From the NCBI GenBank assembly GCA_965222175.1, contig OZ244938.1, positions 1,798,001-1,862,000 of the forward strand: DNA of 64,000 nucleotides. The letters are read 5' to 3'. Positions 9,832-19,366 of the stretch are shown here, piece by piece (position 1 is the stretch's first letter; every line of letters starts with the position of its first letter). This DNA is from NORP240 sp965222175 (lineage in GTDB: Bacteria; Pseudomonadota; Gammaproteobacteria; Pseudomonadales; Pseudohongiellaceae). Both the position numbers and the translations under genes were made by a program. The notes beneath the pieces were generated by a model. It was given only the letters and a program-made list of their open reading frames with translations. It ran no database searches and was not told the DNA's origin.

Positions 9832-10458
9832 ATGCAGCTTGACATAGAACTCCCCGAATTCGCTGCCGGCCACCGGCTGATTGCCGGTGTGGATGAGGCC
9901 GGCAGGGGTCCCCTGGCAGGACCGGTAGTCGCGGCAGCGGTGATCCTGGACCCTGCCAGGCCGGTACCTGGTCTGAACGATTCCAAGAAGCTGAGCCGGT
10001 CGCGACGGGAAGCCTGTTGCCAGGCCATTGTCGAACAGGCCAGGGCCTTTGCCGTCGGTCATGCCAGCGTCGCTGAAATCGATCGGCTGAATATCCTCCA
10101 GGCAAGTTTACTGGCCATGCAACGCGCAGTGGACGGCCTGCGTGCCATTCCGGAATTCATCTACGTAGACGGCAATACCTGCCCCCGCTGGCATCATGCG
10201 TCGACTGCCGTCATCAAGGGTGACTCCAGGCTGCAATGCGTAGCGGCAGCGTCGATCCTGGCCAAGGTGACCCGGGATGGCGAAATGCGGGACCTGGAAC
10301 GCCTGTACCCGGGATACGGATTCGCACGGCACAAGGGATACCCGACCAGGGCCCACCTGCAGGCCCTTAACCGCCTGGGACCCACTCCGGTGCACCGCCG
10401 CTCGTTCCGGCCGGTGGCCGACCTGGCCCAAGCCAGTGCGGAACAGGCGCAGCAGTAG
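9832..10458 (+). CDS. rnhB: Ribonuclease HII
   Basis: RNase HII cuts RNA in RNA/DNA hybrids and starts removal of single ribonucleotides from DNA. The 208-residue protein has the DEAGRGPLAGPVV signature with catalytic Asp21 and Glu22, a third acidic residue in IYVDGN near 111, and KVTRD near 146. An in-frame ATG at 9832 precedes the conserved motif by 20 residues, as usual. It sits between lpxB and dnaE, the E. coli order. Confidence 0.96.
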   Translation: MQLDIELPEFAAGHRLIAGVDEAGRGPLAGPVVAAAVILDPARPVPGLNDSKKLSRSRREACCQAIVEQARAFAVGHASVAEIDRLNILQASLLAMQRAVDGLRAIPEFIYVDGNTCPRWHHASTAVIKGDSRLQCVAAASILAKVTRDGEMRDLERLYPGYGFARHKGYPTRAHLQALNRLGPTPVHRRSFRPVADLAQASAEQAQQ

Positions 10459-10565
10459 TGGCTGGAATGCGCCTGCACAAGCCTGGTAAAAAACTGTATA
10501 GTCAATCCTGAGTTCCACCGCCACTGCTGCAGCCGCAACCCCGGTCACGAGTGATTCGTTAACAG

Positions 10566-13500
10566 ATGACAGACGCCACCCAAACGAGTCAATTTGTTCA
10601 TTTACGCCTGCACACGGAATACTCCATCAGTGACAGCATCGTCACCATCAGACCCCTGGTGGCAGCGGCCGCAGAAATGGCAATGCCCGCTCTGGCAGTC
10701 ACCGACCTGGGCAACCTGTTTGGACTTATCAAGTTCTATACCGCCGCAATCGACAGGGGACTGAAGCCCCTTTGCGGTTGCGATATCACCGTAGTCGACG
10801 AGCAGGGCGGCGAGTCGCAGCTGGTCCTGCTGGTAAGGAACCGGGCTGGCTACCTGAACCTGACCCGGTTGATTTCCCGCGTCTATACCGAGAAATCCAC
10901 CCACGCCGAAATCCATCTTGACAAAGACTGGCTGCGTGACCATGCCGACGGATTGATCGCTCTTTCCGGTGGGCGACACAGCGATGTGGGGCGCGCACTG
11001 CTGGCGGGCGAACCGGAACTGGCGGCGGACCTGTTGCGTGACTGGCTGCAACTATTTCCCGACAGCTACTATCTCGAATTGCAGCGAACCGGCAGAAACG
11101 GTGAAGAAGACTACATCGACGCGGCTGTGCAACTGGCGGCCAGTGAACAGTGTCCCGTGGTGGCCACCAATGACGTCAGGTTTCTCCGGCGTGAAGACTT
11201 CGATGCCCACGAAGTCAGGGTCTGTATCAACGAGCGTCGCACCCTGGATGATCCCCGCCGTTCCCATAACTACAGCGACCAACAGTACCTGCGCTCCGCC
11301 GCCGAGATGGCTGAACTGTTCGTGGATATACCCGAGGCGATCGAAAACACCGTCGAGATTGCCCGGCGCTGCAACCTGGCGCTGGAACTGAACAAACCCC
11401 ATCTGCCGAATTACCCGGTTCCCGACGACACTACCGTTGACGCTTACCTTCGCAAGGCCAGCAAAGAGGGGCTCGAAGGGCGTCTGCGGAAAATCTTCGA
11501 CCCGGGTGCGGACGATTGCCAGTCCTGCTGCGCACCGTACTTCCAGCGCCTGGACAGCGAACTGGACATCATTATCCAGATGGGCTTTCCCGGTTATTTT
11601 CTCATCGTCATGGAATTTATTCAGTGGGCCAGGGACAACGCCATCCCCGTCGGTCCCGGGCGCGGCTCGGGCGCCGGTTCAATCGTGGCCTGGGCACTGG
11701 GAATTACCGATCTTGACCCGCTGAAATACGATCTGTTGTTCGAACGATTCCTGAATCCGGAGCGGGTGTCCATGCCGGATTTTGACGTTGATTTCTGCAT
11801 GGATGGACGTGACCAGGTGATACACCATGTCGCCGATCTTTACGGCAAGGAGGCCGTATCCCAGATCATCACCTTCGGAACCATGGCGGCCAAGGCCGTG
11901 GTGCGGGACGTGGCACGCGTTCAGGGCAAATCCTACGCACTGGCGGACAAGCTGTCGAAGTTGATTCCCTTCGAGCCTGGCATCACTCTGGTCAGGGCCA
12001 TTGAGCAGGAGCCGCAGCTGAAAGAGTTTATCGACAGCGACGAGGATGCCCAGGAAATCATGGACATGGCGCATAAGCTCGAGGGTATTGTGCGCAACGT
12101 GGGCAAGCATGCAGGTGGCGTTGTAATCGCACCTACCCGGCTTACGGATTTCACGCCTTTGTACTGTGATGAAAACGGAGAGAGCCTGGTCACCCAGTTT
12201 GACAAGAACGACGTGGAAACAGCCGGGCTGGTGAAATTTGATTTTCTCGGGCTGCGTACCCTTACCATCATCGACTGGGCTGTCAAGATGATCAACGCGG
12301 GGAACCGGGAAGCCCCGGAGGTCAATATCGATCGGATTTCCCTGGATGACGACGCGGTCTACGGATTGCTGCGCAAGGCCAACACCACGGCGGTCTTCCA
12401 GCTGGAATCCCGGGGCATGAAGGACCTGATCAAGCGACTTCAACCCAGTTGTTTCGAAGATATCGTGGCCCTGGTCGCACTGTTCAGGCCGGGACCACTC
12501 CAATCCGGCATGGTGGATGACTTCATCGATCGCAAACACGGTCGGGCGAAGGTCGATTACCCCCATCAGGACCTGGAGCCCGTATTGAAAAACACCTACG
12601 GTGTCATCCTTTACCAGGAACAGGTCATGCAGATCGCCCAGGTGCTTGCCAACTACACCCTGGGTGAAGCGGATATGTTGCGCCGGGCCATGGGTAAGAA
12701 AAAACCCGAGGAAATGCAGCGGCAACGCAAAATTTTCATGGCCGGAGCGAGTAAACGCGATGTCGACGAAAAACTTGCCGGCTCTATTTTCGACCTGATG
12801 GAAAAATTCGCAGGCTACGGGTTCAACAAGTCCCACTCGGCGGCCTATGCGCTGGTTTCCTACCAGACGGCCTGGCTGAAAACCCATTATCCGGCGTTTT
12901 TCATGGCCGCCGTGCTAACTGCCGACATGCAGAATACAGACAAGATCGTCACCCTTATCGACGAATGTCGGTCCATGGGTCTGCCGCTGGTGCATCCGGA
13001 TGTCAATGTCGGCGAGCATAACTTCACGGTCAACGACCAGGGCGAAATTGTCTACGGTCTCGGTGCTATCAAGGGGCTGGGCCAGGGTCCCATCAGGGCG
13101 ATCACCGAGGCCCGGGAGCGCGACGGGACCTTCAGCAGCCTCCTGGATTTCTGTATCCGGGTGGACAGTCACAGCGTCAACAAACGGACAATGGAGGCGC
13201 TGATCAAGTCCGGGGCGCTGGACAATGTCGTGCCGGGTGCCGATGCGGACCACAAACGCGCGGCATTGATGGCCGGTCTCGATGACACGCTGCGTGCTGC
13301 CGAGCAGAGCTGCCGCAATCAGGCCATCGGTGTGGATGACATGTTCGGAGCAATTGAACCGGTTCAGTCCCTGGATGACACCGAGCTGCGACTCGCCAGT
13401 CGCCGGGCGAGGCCCTGGAGCGAACAGCAACGCCTGACAGCAGAGCGCGATACCCTGGGTCTTTACCTGTCTGGCCATCCCGTCGACGAATACCTGCCGG

Positions 13501-14165
13501 AGCTGGAGCAGTTTATCAGCGATCGACTGGCCAACCTGAAGCCCGGCAAGGAACCCCAGCGGGTGGCCGGGCTGGTCAATTCCGTGAGAACGATGAAAAG
13601 CAGGAAAGGCGACACTATCGCCTTCGTTGTCCTGGACGACAAGAGTGGGCGTTTCGAAACATCGGTATTTGCCAGGGAATACGAGAAGTATCGCGACCTC
13701 CTGCACAAGGACGCCATCCTGGTTATGGAATGCCAGGTCAGCCAGGACGACTACAACGGCGGTATGCGCGGACGGGTCCGGGAGATTCTCACGCTCCAGG
13801 AATACCGGCAGGCCCGGGCAAGGCGTTTGACGATCCGTCTTGAAGCGAGTGGTCTGCCCAGCGGGTTCTGCGACGAACTGGCCTCGATTCTCGCACCCTA
13901 CCGGGTTACCCCTGGCGATTCGGCTGCCACGCCTGCCCACAGTGATGCGGCGCAGGATATGCCTGACAACAACGACGACAGCAGTCGGGTCCCAGGCGAC
14001 CATGACGAGGGAAGACGGGGATGTCCCATTGCCGTGCAATACCGGCGAGAGGATGCCGAAGGGTGTATAATGCTTGGCCGTCAGTGGATGGTGGCGGTAC
14101 TGGACGATCTGCTGCAGCGGCTCAAATCGGAGTTCGGCAAGCGCCGGATTACCGTGCAGTACTGA
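10566..14165 (+). CDS. dnaE: DNA polymerase III alpha subunit
   Basis: This is the replicative polymerase catalytic subunit. The 1199-residue protein has an N-terminal PHP domain (HLRLHTEYSISD), the polymerase palm with GPGRGSGAGS near residue 363 and the catalytic PDFDVDFC near 400, the fingers motif QEQVMQIAQ near 683, and a C-terminal OB domain that binds ssDNA and tau. It is slightly longer than E. coli DnaE (1160). The extra length includes a low-complexity acidic linker near residues 1125-1160, before the last conserved segment. Confidence 0.97.
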   Translation: MTDATQTSQFVHLRLHTEYSISDSIVTIRPLVAAAAEMAMPALAVTDLGNLFGLIKFYTAAIDRGLKPLCGCDITVVDEQGGESQLVLLVRNRAGYLNLTRLISRVYTEKSTHAEIHLDKDWLRDHADGLIALSGGRHSDVGRALLAGEPELAADLLRDWLQLFPDSYYLELQRTGRNGEEDYIDAAVQLAASEQCPVVATNDVRFLRREDFDAHEVRVCINERRTLDDPRRSHNYSDQQYLRSAAEMAELFVDIPEAIENTVEIARRCNLALELNKPHLPNYPVPDDTTVDAYLRKASKEGLEGRLRKIFDPGADDCQSCCAPYFQRLDSELDIIIQMGFPGYFLIVMEFIQWARDNAIPVGPGRGSGAGSIVAWALGITDLDPLKYDLLFERFLNPERVSMPDFDVDFCMDGRDQVIHHVADLYGKEAVSQIITFGTMAAKAVVRDVARVQGKSYALADKLSKLIPFEPGITLVRAIEQEPQLKEFIDSDEDAQEIMDMAHKLEGIVRNVGKHAGGVVIAPTRLTDFTPLYCDENGESLVTQFDKNDVETAGLVKFDFLGLRTLTIIDWAVKMINAGNREAPEVNIDRISLDDDAVYGLLRKANTTAVFQLESRGMKDLIKRLQPSCFEDIVALVALFRPGPLQSGMVDDFIDRKHGRAKVDYPHQDLEPVLKNTYGVILYQEQVMQIAQVLANYTLGEADMLRRAMGKKKPEEMQRQRKIFMAGASKRDVDEKLAGSIFDLMEKFAGYGFNKSHSAAYALVSYQTAWLKTHYPAFFMAAVLTADMQNTDKIVTLIDECRSMGLPLVHPDVNVGEHNFTVNDQGEIVYGLGAIKGLGQGPIRAITEARERDGTFSSLLDFCIRVDSHSVNKRTMEALIKSGALDNVVPGADADHKRAALMAGLDDTLRAAEQSCRNQAIGVDDMFGAIEPVQSLDDTELRLASRRARPWSEQQRLTAERDTLGLYLSGHPVDEYLPELEQFISDRLANLKPGKEPQRVAGLVNSVRTMKSRKGDTIAFVVLDDKSGRFETSVFAREYEKYRDLLHKDAILVMECQVSQDDYNGGMRGRVREILTLQEYRQARARRLTIRLEASGLPSGFCDELASILAPYRVTPGDSAATPAHSDAAQDMPDNNDDSSRVPGDHDEGRRGCPIAVQYRREDAEGCIMLGRQWMVAVLDDLLQRLKSEFGKRRITVQY

Positions 14166-14255
14166 CCGGATCGGGCAGCGACGCGGCAGGTATGACCTTT
14201 AATTCAAGGAACCTTTGATTAAGCAGTGGTTCCCCAACAGCTGAAAGCAAATTTT

Positions 14256-15209
14256 ATGGATCCCAACTATCTCGAATTCGAACAACCCATTGCCGAGCTT
14301 GAGGTCAAGATCAACGAGCTGCGCCTGGTCAGTTCCGATAATGAGCTGAACATCGGCGACGAGATTCAGAAGCTTCAGGAAAAGAACACCAAGCTGACGG
14401 AAAAGATTTACTCGTCCCTCACCCCCTGGCAGATTGCCCAGGTTGCCCGTCATCCGTTACGACCCTACACGCTGGATTACATTCAGCATCTCTTCACCGA
14501 TTTCGATGAATTACACGGCGACCGCCTGTATGCCGATGACCTGGCGCTGATCGGCGGCATCGCAAGGCTGGATGACAAGCCGGTAATGATTATCGGTCAC
14601 CAGAAAGGGCGGGGTACCAAGGAGAAAGTGCGACATAATTTCGGCATGCCCAGGCCGGAAGGTTATCGCAAGGCCCGTCGCCTGGTGAAAATGGCGGAAC
14701 GTTTTCGTCTGCCGGTGTTAAGTTTCATCGACACCCCCGGTGCCTACCCGGGAATGGATTCCGAGGAACGGGGGATCAACGAGGCCATTGCCGAAAACAT
14801 GGCGATAATGTCCCAGTTGAAAACCCCACTGATTGCCACGGTGACCGGTGAAGCGAATTCCGGTGGCGCTATCGCTATCGGCGTGTCCGACTACCTGAAT
14901 ATGCTGCAGTACTCGACGTACACCGTTATCACGCCCGAGGGCTGCGCAACGATTCTGTGGAAGTCTGCCGAGTACGCGGCCCAGGCCGCCGAGGCCATGG
15001 GTGTGACTTCCCAACGGCTGCAGGAGCTGGGCATTGTCGATGAAGTGATTCCGGAACCCCTGGGCGGAGCCCATCGCGACGTGGCTGCCGCGGGGGAGGC
15101 GGTGAAGTCGGTCCTGGTGGAACAGATTGACCGGCTCGAAGCCCTGGACCTGGATGAACTGGTGAGCCGTCGCTACAAGCGCCTGATGCAATACGGCATC
15201 CAGTCCTGA
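14256..15209 (+). CDS. accA: Acetyl-CoA carboxylase carboxyltransferase subunit alpha
   Basis: AccA with AccD transfers the carboxyl group from carboxybiotin to acetyl-CoA, the first step of fatty acid synthesis. The ATG at 14256 gives the usual N-terminus (MDPNYLEFEQPIAELE) and 317 residues (E. coli 319). A GTG at 14226 would add ten unconserved residues. Visible motifs include GHQKGR near 107, PEGYRKA near 124, the oxyanion-hole region DTPGAYPG near 156 and GEANSGGAIAIG near 194. It follows dnaE as in E. coli. Confidence 0.96.
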   Translation: MDPNYLEFEQPIAELEVKINELRLVSSDNELNIGDEIQKLQEKNTKLTEKIYSSLTPWQIAQVARHPLRPYTLDYIQHLFTDFDELHGDRLYADDLALIGGIARLDDKPVMIIGHQKGRGTKEKVRHNFGMPRPEGYRKARRLVKMAERFRLPVLSFIDTPGAYPGMDSEERGINEAIAENMAIMSQLKTPLIATVTGEANSGGAIAIGVSDYLNMLQYSTYTVITPEGCATILWKSAEYAAQAAEAMGVTSQRLQELGIVDEVIPEPLGGAHRDVAAAGEAVKSVLVEQIDRLEALDLDELVSRRYKRLMQYGIQS

Positions 15210-15246
15210 GGCCTGCCCCGGAATCGCTGGGAAGACACGGGATATC

Positions 15247-16617
15247 ATGGACTTCGAGCCTGCCAGGATCCTGCCCGAATTCGACCATCTCGACCCGTCG
15301 ATTACGCTGGTCGTCGCCCTCAGCGGCGGCCTGGACTCCATGGTCCTGCTGCACGCCCTGCAGTCATTGCACGCCCGGGGCAGCCTTCCACACCGTCTTG
15401 GCGCGATCCATGTAAACCACCGGATCAATCCTGACGCGACGCGCTGGCAGGCATTCTGTGAGACTGTCTGTCGACAGCTGCAGATTCCGCTGCAGTGTGT
15501 CGCGGTCGATATCCGCCGCGAGGCAGGGCAAAGCCTGGAGGCGCTTGCCCGGGAGGCCCGCTACCGACAGTTCGCCGACTTGCTGGACAGCAGGCAGTGC
15601 CTGTTGCTGGCTCATCACCTGGATGATCAGCTGGAAACCCTGCTGCTGCGTCTCAACCGCGGAGCCGGGCCGGGAGGCCTGGCCGGTATGCCCCGCCGGC
15701 GCCAGCTGGGGCAGGGCACACTGTTGCGACCGCTCATGGGATTCCGGCGTGAACATCTGCTGGCATACGCCCGGGGTAACAGGCTGGAGTGGATGGAGGA
15801 TTCCAGCAACAGCGATACCGACATCGACCGTAATTTCTGGCGAAAAGAGATTGTGCCGTCGATCCGGCAGCGGTTTCCCGGCTTCCACACAGGTTGGCAG
15901 AATTCCATGGCCCTGTGCCGGGAAGCCGACGAACTGCTTGGGGAGCTGGCATCGGCCGATTTGGCCACGATGATCGGGGAGGATTCGAGAATACTGCATA
16001 TCCAGCCCCTGCAGGCCCTCAGTGAACCACGTCAGCGCAATGCCCTGCGACACTGGATGCACCAGCAGGGATTGCAGCCACCCGGCCGGAAACTCCTGGT
16101 GCAGGTCTGTCGGGATCTCCTCAGCAGTCAACGCGTCGGCGCGAAACTGGATTGTGCCGGCGCCAGTATCGCCCGTTTCGGCGAGCTGCTGGTGTTGCTG
16201 CGCCGGCTGCCGCTGGACCGCGGCGGACAGCTCTGCTGGAACCCTGCTGCTGCACCCACTGTCAATCTGCCCGCCAATGGCGCCCTGGTCGCGACCTTGT
16301 CCAGCCAGCCCGTCGACGTCGGCAAACTGCTGCCGCCCGGATCCGATGAGCAGCCCCTGGACATCTGCTACCGGCGCGGCGGTGAACTGGTTCGCCTTGC
16401 CGGACGACCCGCCAGGACGCTCAAAAAAATAATGCAGGACTCGAACCGTCCGCCCTGGTTGCGCTCGCGCCAGCCGGTTCTGTGTCGAGGCAGCGAGGTC
16501 GTTTGTATTCCGGGTGTCGGGGTTGTCGAGGGCTGTCAGGCCGACCCGGACGAGCCGGGTCTGGCGATAGACTGGCAGGTTCCCGAGCTGCTGTTCCGCG
16601 GGTCCGGGGCCCATTGA
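15247..16617 (+). CDS. tilS: tRNA(Ile)-lysidine synthase
   Basis: TilS attaches lysine to C34 of the CAU-anticodon tRNA-Ile, switching its reading to AUA. The 456-residue protein has the N-terminal PP-loop ATPase motif SGGLDS near residue 26, HHLDDQLET near 125, the conserved DSSN segment near 190, and the TilS-specific substrate-binding and C-terminal domains (PPWLRSR near 400). It follows accA directly, which is common in gammaproteobacteria. Confidence 0.95.
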   Translation: MDFEPARILPEFDHLDPSITLVVALSGGLDSMVLLHALQSLHARGSLPHRLGAIHVNHRINPDATRWQAFCETVCRQLQIPLQCVAVDIRREAGQSLEALAREARYRQFADLLDSRQCLLLAHHLDDQLETLLLRLNRGAGPGGLAGMPRRRQLGQGTLLRPLMGFRREHLLAYARGNRLEWMEDSSNSDTDIDRNFWRKEIVPSIRQRFPGFHTGWQNSMALCREADELLGELASADLATMIGEDSRILHIQPLQALSEPRQRNALRHWMHQQGLQPPGRKLLVQVCRDLLSSQRVGAKLDCAGASIARFGELLVLLRRLPLDRGGQLCWNPAAAPTVNLPANGALVATLSSQPVDVGKLLPPGSDEQPLDICYRRGGELVRLAGRPARTLKKIMQDSNRPPWLRSRQPVLCRGSEVVCIPGVGVVEGCQADPDEPGLAIDWQVPELLFRGSGAH

Positions 16618-16720
16618 AATTTGCGTTGAGCTTGGGGGGTCCTTCTGGTAGGCTGAGATTCCATCTGTGAGTGTCAGCCTCTCCGAATGGCACTGCCCTC
16701 AAGCATAAGATGGGACGCTA

Positions 16721-18427
16721 ATGACGCGATTTATTTTCATTACCGGCGGTGTTGTCTCATCGCTCGGCAAAGGCATTACCTCCGCTTCCATTGGGGCGAT
16801 TCTCGAAGCCCGCGGTCTGAAAGTCACCATGTTGAAACTGGATCCCTACATTAATGTGGATCCGGGTACCATGAGCCCGTTCCAGCACGGCGAGGTATTT
16901 GTCACCGAAGATGGCGCGGAGACCGATCTCGACCTCGGTCACTACGAACGTTTTATCCGCACAACCATGACCCAGAAAAACAATTTCACCACGGGTCGGG
17001 TTTACGAGGAAGTTATCAAGCGGGAGCGTCGTGGAGACTACCTGGGGGCCACCATCCAGGTTATCCCCCACATCACTGATGAGATCAAGCGGCGCATCAT
17101 CGCGGGGGCGGAAGGGGCCGACGTGGCACTGGTGGAAATTGGAGGCACTGTCGGTGACATCGAGTCCCAGCCATTTCTCGAGGCCGTGCGGCAATTGCGG
17201 GTGGAACTGGGTCCCCAACGGGCACTGTTCCTGCACCTGACCCTGGTCCCCTACATCAGCACCGCCGGTGAAACCAAGACCAAGCCGACCCAGCACTCGG
17301 TTAAGGAACTGCGCAGTATCGGTATTCAACCGGACATTCTGGTATGCCGTTCTGATCATGAGATACAGGAATCTTCACGACAGAAAATCGCGCTGTTTAC
17401 CAACGTGGACCTGGAAGCAGTGGTCTCGCTTCCCGATACCGACACGATTTATCGGGTGCCGTCCCTGCTGCATGCCACGGGGCTGGATAACTACATCCTC
17501 AACCGCTTCAATATCCAGTGTCCACAGGCCGATTTCACCGAATGGGTGAGAGTGGTGGACGCGAAGCTGCACCCGGAACGGGAAGTCAACCTGGCCATGG
17601 TTGGCAAGTACATGGAGTTGCTGGACGCCTATAAATCGCTTAACGAAGCCATCAGTCATGCCGGTATTCAGACCCGAACCCGGGTCAACATCAGCTACAT
17701 CGATTCCACCGACGTCAAGGAAAAAGGCGTCGAACTGTTTGCCGGCCAGGATGCCATCCTGGTGCCCGGTGGGTTTGGCGAGCGGGGCGTGGAAGGTAAA
17801 ATCAGGGCAGTACAGTATGCCCGGGAAAACAAGATTCCCTATCTTGGTATCTGTCTTGGACTGCAGGCCGCAGTGATCGAGTTTGCCCGCAACGTTGCCG
17901 GCCTCGAAGATGCCAACAGTTCCGAGTTCAAGCCGGATTGCGGGCAGCCGGTCATTGCCCTGATCAGCGAGTGGACTACCGCCCGTGGCGATACGGAACA
18001 CCGGGATGAAGACTCGGATCTCGGCGGCACCATGCGGCTGGGCGGACAGGAATGCCGACTGACACCCGGGTCCACTACCCACGACTGCTACGGTAAGGAA
18101 GTCATCGTCGAGAGGCATCGCCATCGCTACGAAGTAAACAACGATTACCTGGACAGGCTGACGGCGGCAGGATTGAAAATCGTCGGCAAGTCCATGGACG
18201 ACATGCTGGTCGAGGTGGTTGAGGTGCCGGACCATCCGTGGTTCGTCGGTTGTCAGTTTCACCCCGAATTCACCTCCACGCCGCGGGATGGTCATCCCCT
18301 GTTTACCGGCTTTATCGAGGCAGCCCTGGCCCGCCGGGAGGCTGTGGGCAGAGCCACCGATGCCCTAAGCGGTCCCGCCGACACGCTTGGCGTTTCCGAC
18401 GACGTCGTTCAGGTCAAGACAGCCTAG
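16721..18427 (+). CDS. pyrG: CTP synthase
   Basis: PyrG aminates UTP to CTP using glutamine and ATP. The 568-residue protein (E. coli 545) has the N-terminal synthetase domain with GGVVSSLGKG near residue 8 and the nucleotide site DPYINVDPGTMSP near 40. The C-terminal class I glutamine amidotransferase domain has the nucleophile Cys in YLGICLGLQ near 377 and the His/Glu pair in QFHPEFTSTP near 512. The tail after residue 540 is an unconserved extension. kdsA follows after 19 bp. Confidence 0.97.
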   Translation: MTRFIFITGGVVSSLGKGITSASIGAILEARGLKVTMLKLDPYINVDPGTMSPFQHGEVFVTEDGAETDLDLGHYERFIRTTMTQKNNFTTGRVYEEVIKRERRGDYLGATIQVIPHITDEIKRRIIAGAEGADVALVEIGGTVGDIESQPFLEAVRQLRVELGPQRALFLHLTLVPYISTAGETKTKPTQHSVKELRSIGIQPDILVCRSDHEIQESSRQKIALFTNVDLEAVVSLPDTDTIYRVPSLLHATGLDNYILNRFNIQCPQADFTEWVRVVDAKLHPEREVNLAMVGKYMELLDAYKSLNEAISHAGIQTRTRVNISYIDSTDVKEKGVELFAGQDAILVPGGFGERGVEGKIRAVQYARENKIPYLGICLGLQAAVIEFARNVAGLEDANSSEFKPDCGQPVIALISEWTTARGDTEHRDEDSDLGGTMRLGGQECRLTPGSTTHDCYGKEVIVERHRHRYEVNNDYLDRLTAAGLKIVGKSMDDMLVEVVEVPDHPWFVGCQFHPEFTSTPRDGHPLFTGFIEAALARREAVGRATDALSGPADTLGVSDDVVQVKTA

Positions 18428-18446
18428 TGGCAGGACACCCCGGAGA

Positions 18447-19292
18447 ATGAGCCATAAAGCTCTCGCTATCGCCGACCTGAGCGTCGCCAACGATCGACCG
18501 TTCACCCTGATCGGCGGGATGAATGTGATCGAAAGCCGTGACCTGGTCATGCAGGTTGCCGAGCATTTCGTCGAAGTCACCCGGCGACTGCAGATTCCCC
18601 TGATTTTCAAGGCGTCCTTCGACAAGGCCAACCGTTCCTCGGTGACCTCTTATCGCGGCCCGGGGCTGGAAGCGGGACTCCGCATCCTCCAGGAGGTGAA
18701 GCAGACCTTCCAGGTTCCCGTACTCACTGATGTCCATACCCCCGAGCAGGCCGCGCCCGCCAGTGAAGTGGCGGATGTCCTGCAACTCCCCGCGTTTCTG
18801 TCGCGCCAGACCGATCTGGTGGTGGCACTGGCCCGCACCGGTGCTGCCATCAATATCAAGAAAGCCCAGTTCCTCGCGCCGCGGGAAATGAGCCATATCG
18901 TCAACAAGTTCGAACAGGCTGGCAACCGGCGACTGTTGATCTGCGAGCGAGGCACGAGTTTCGGCTACAATAACCTGGTGGTGGACATGCTGGGATTTCC
19001 CGTCATGAAGCGCCTGGGATACCCGCTGGTGTTCGATGTCACCCATTCGTTGCAGTTACCCGGTGGTCAGGAGCAGTCGGCCGGGGGACGGCGGGAGCAG
19101 GTAACTTCCCTGGCGCGGGCCGGCATGAGCCAGGGGCTGGCAGGACTTTTCCTGGAAGCCCATCCTGACCCGGAGCAGGCGTTGTGCGATGGACCCTGCG
19201 CCCTGAAACTGGCCCGGCTGGAAGCATTTCTGCAGCAGGCACAGGCCATCGACCAGGTGGTAAAATCTCTGCCGGAACTGGATACGGCATAG
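18447..19292 (+). CDS. kdsA: 3-deoxy-D-manno-octulosonate 8-phosphate synthase
   Basis: KdsA condenses phosphoenolpyruvate with arabinose 5-phosphate to give KDO-8-phosphate for the LPS inner core. ATG 18447 gives the usual N-terminus (MSHKALAIADLSVAND) and 281 residues. An earlier in-frame ATG at 18387 lies inside pyrG and adds unconserved residues. Motifs include IGGMNVIESRD, FKASFDKANRSS, TDVHTPEQ and GGRREQV. Asn in GGMN, where metal-dependent enzymes have Cys, marks the metal-independent class. The pyrG-kdsA-eno order matches many gammaproteobacteria. Confidence 0.96.
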   Translation: MSHKALAIADLSVANDRPFTLIGGMNVIESRDLVMQVAEHFVEVTRRLQIPLIFKASFDKANRSSVTSYRGPGLEAGLRILQEVKQTFQVPVLTDVHTPEQAAPASEVADVLQLPAFLSRQTDLVVALARTGAAINIKKAQFLAPREMSHIVNKFEQAGNRRLLICERGTSFGYNNLVVDMLGFPVMKRLGYPLVFDVTHSLQLPGGQEQSAGGRREQVTSLARAGMSQGLAGLFLEAHPDPEQALCDGPCALKLARLEAFLQQAQAIDQVVKSLPELDTA

Positions 19293-19366
19293 CCCTGGGA
19301 AACACCCTGTCGCCGGCCGGCCAGATGCACAAAAAAATTCTATCTAACTGTAAATTAAGGTTAATT

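Noticed and set aside
11679..12887. Long antisense frame inside dnaE
   Set aside because: It is a shadow of dnaE codon bias in a GC-rich gene. No recognisable domain is present, and dnaE is unmistakable on the plus strand. The same holds for long antisense frames in dxr, tilS, mutS and the tape measure gene.
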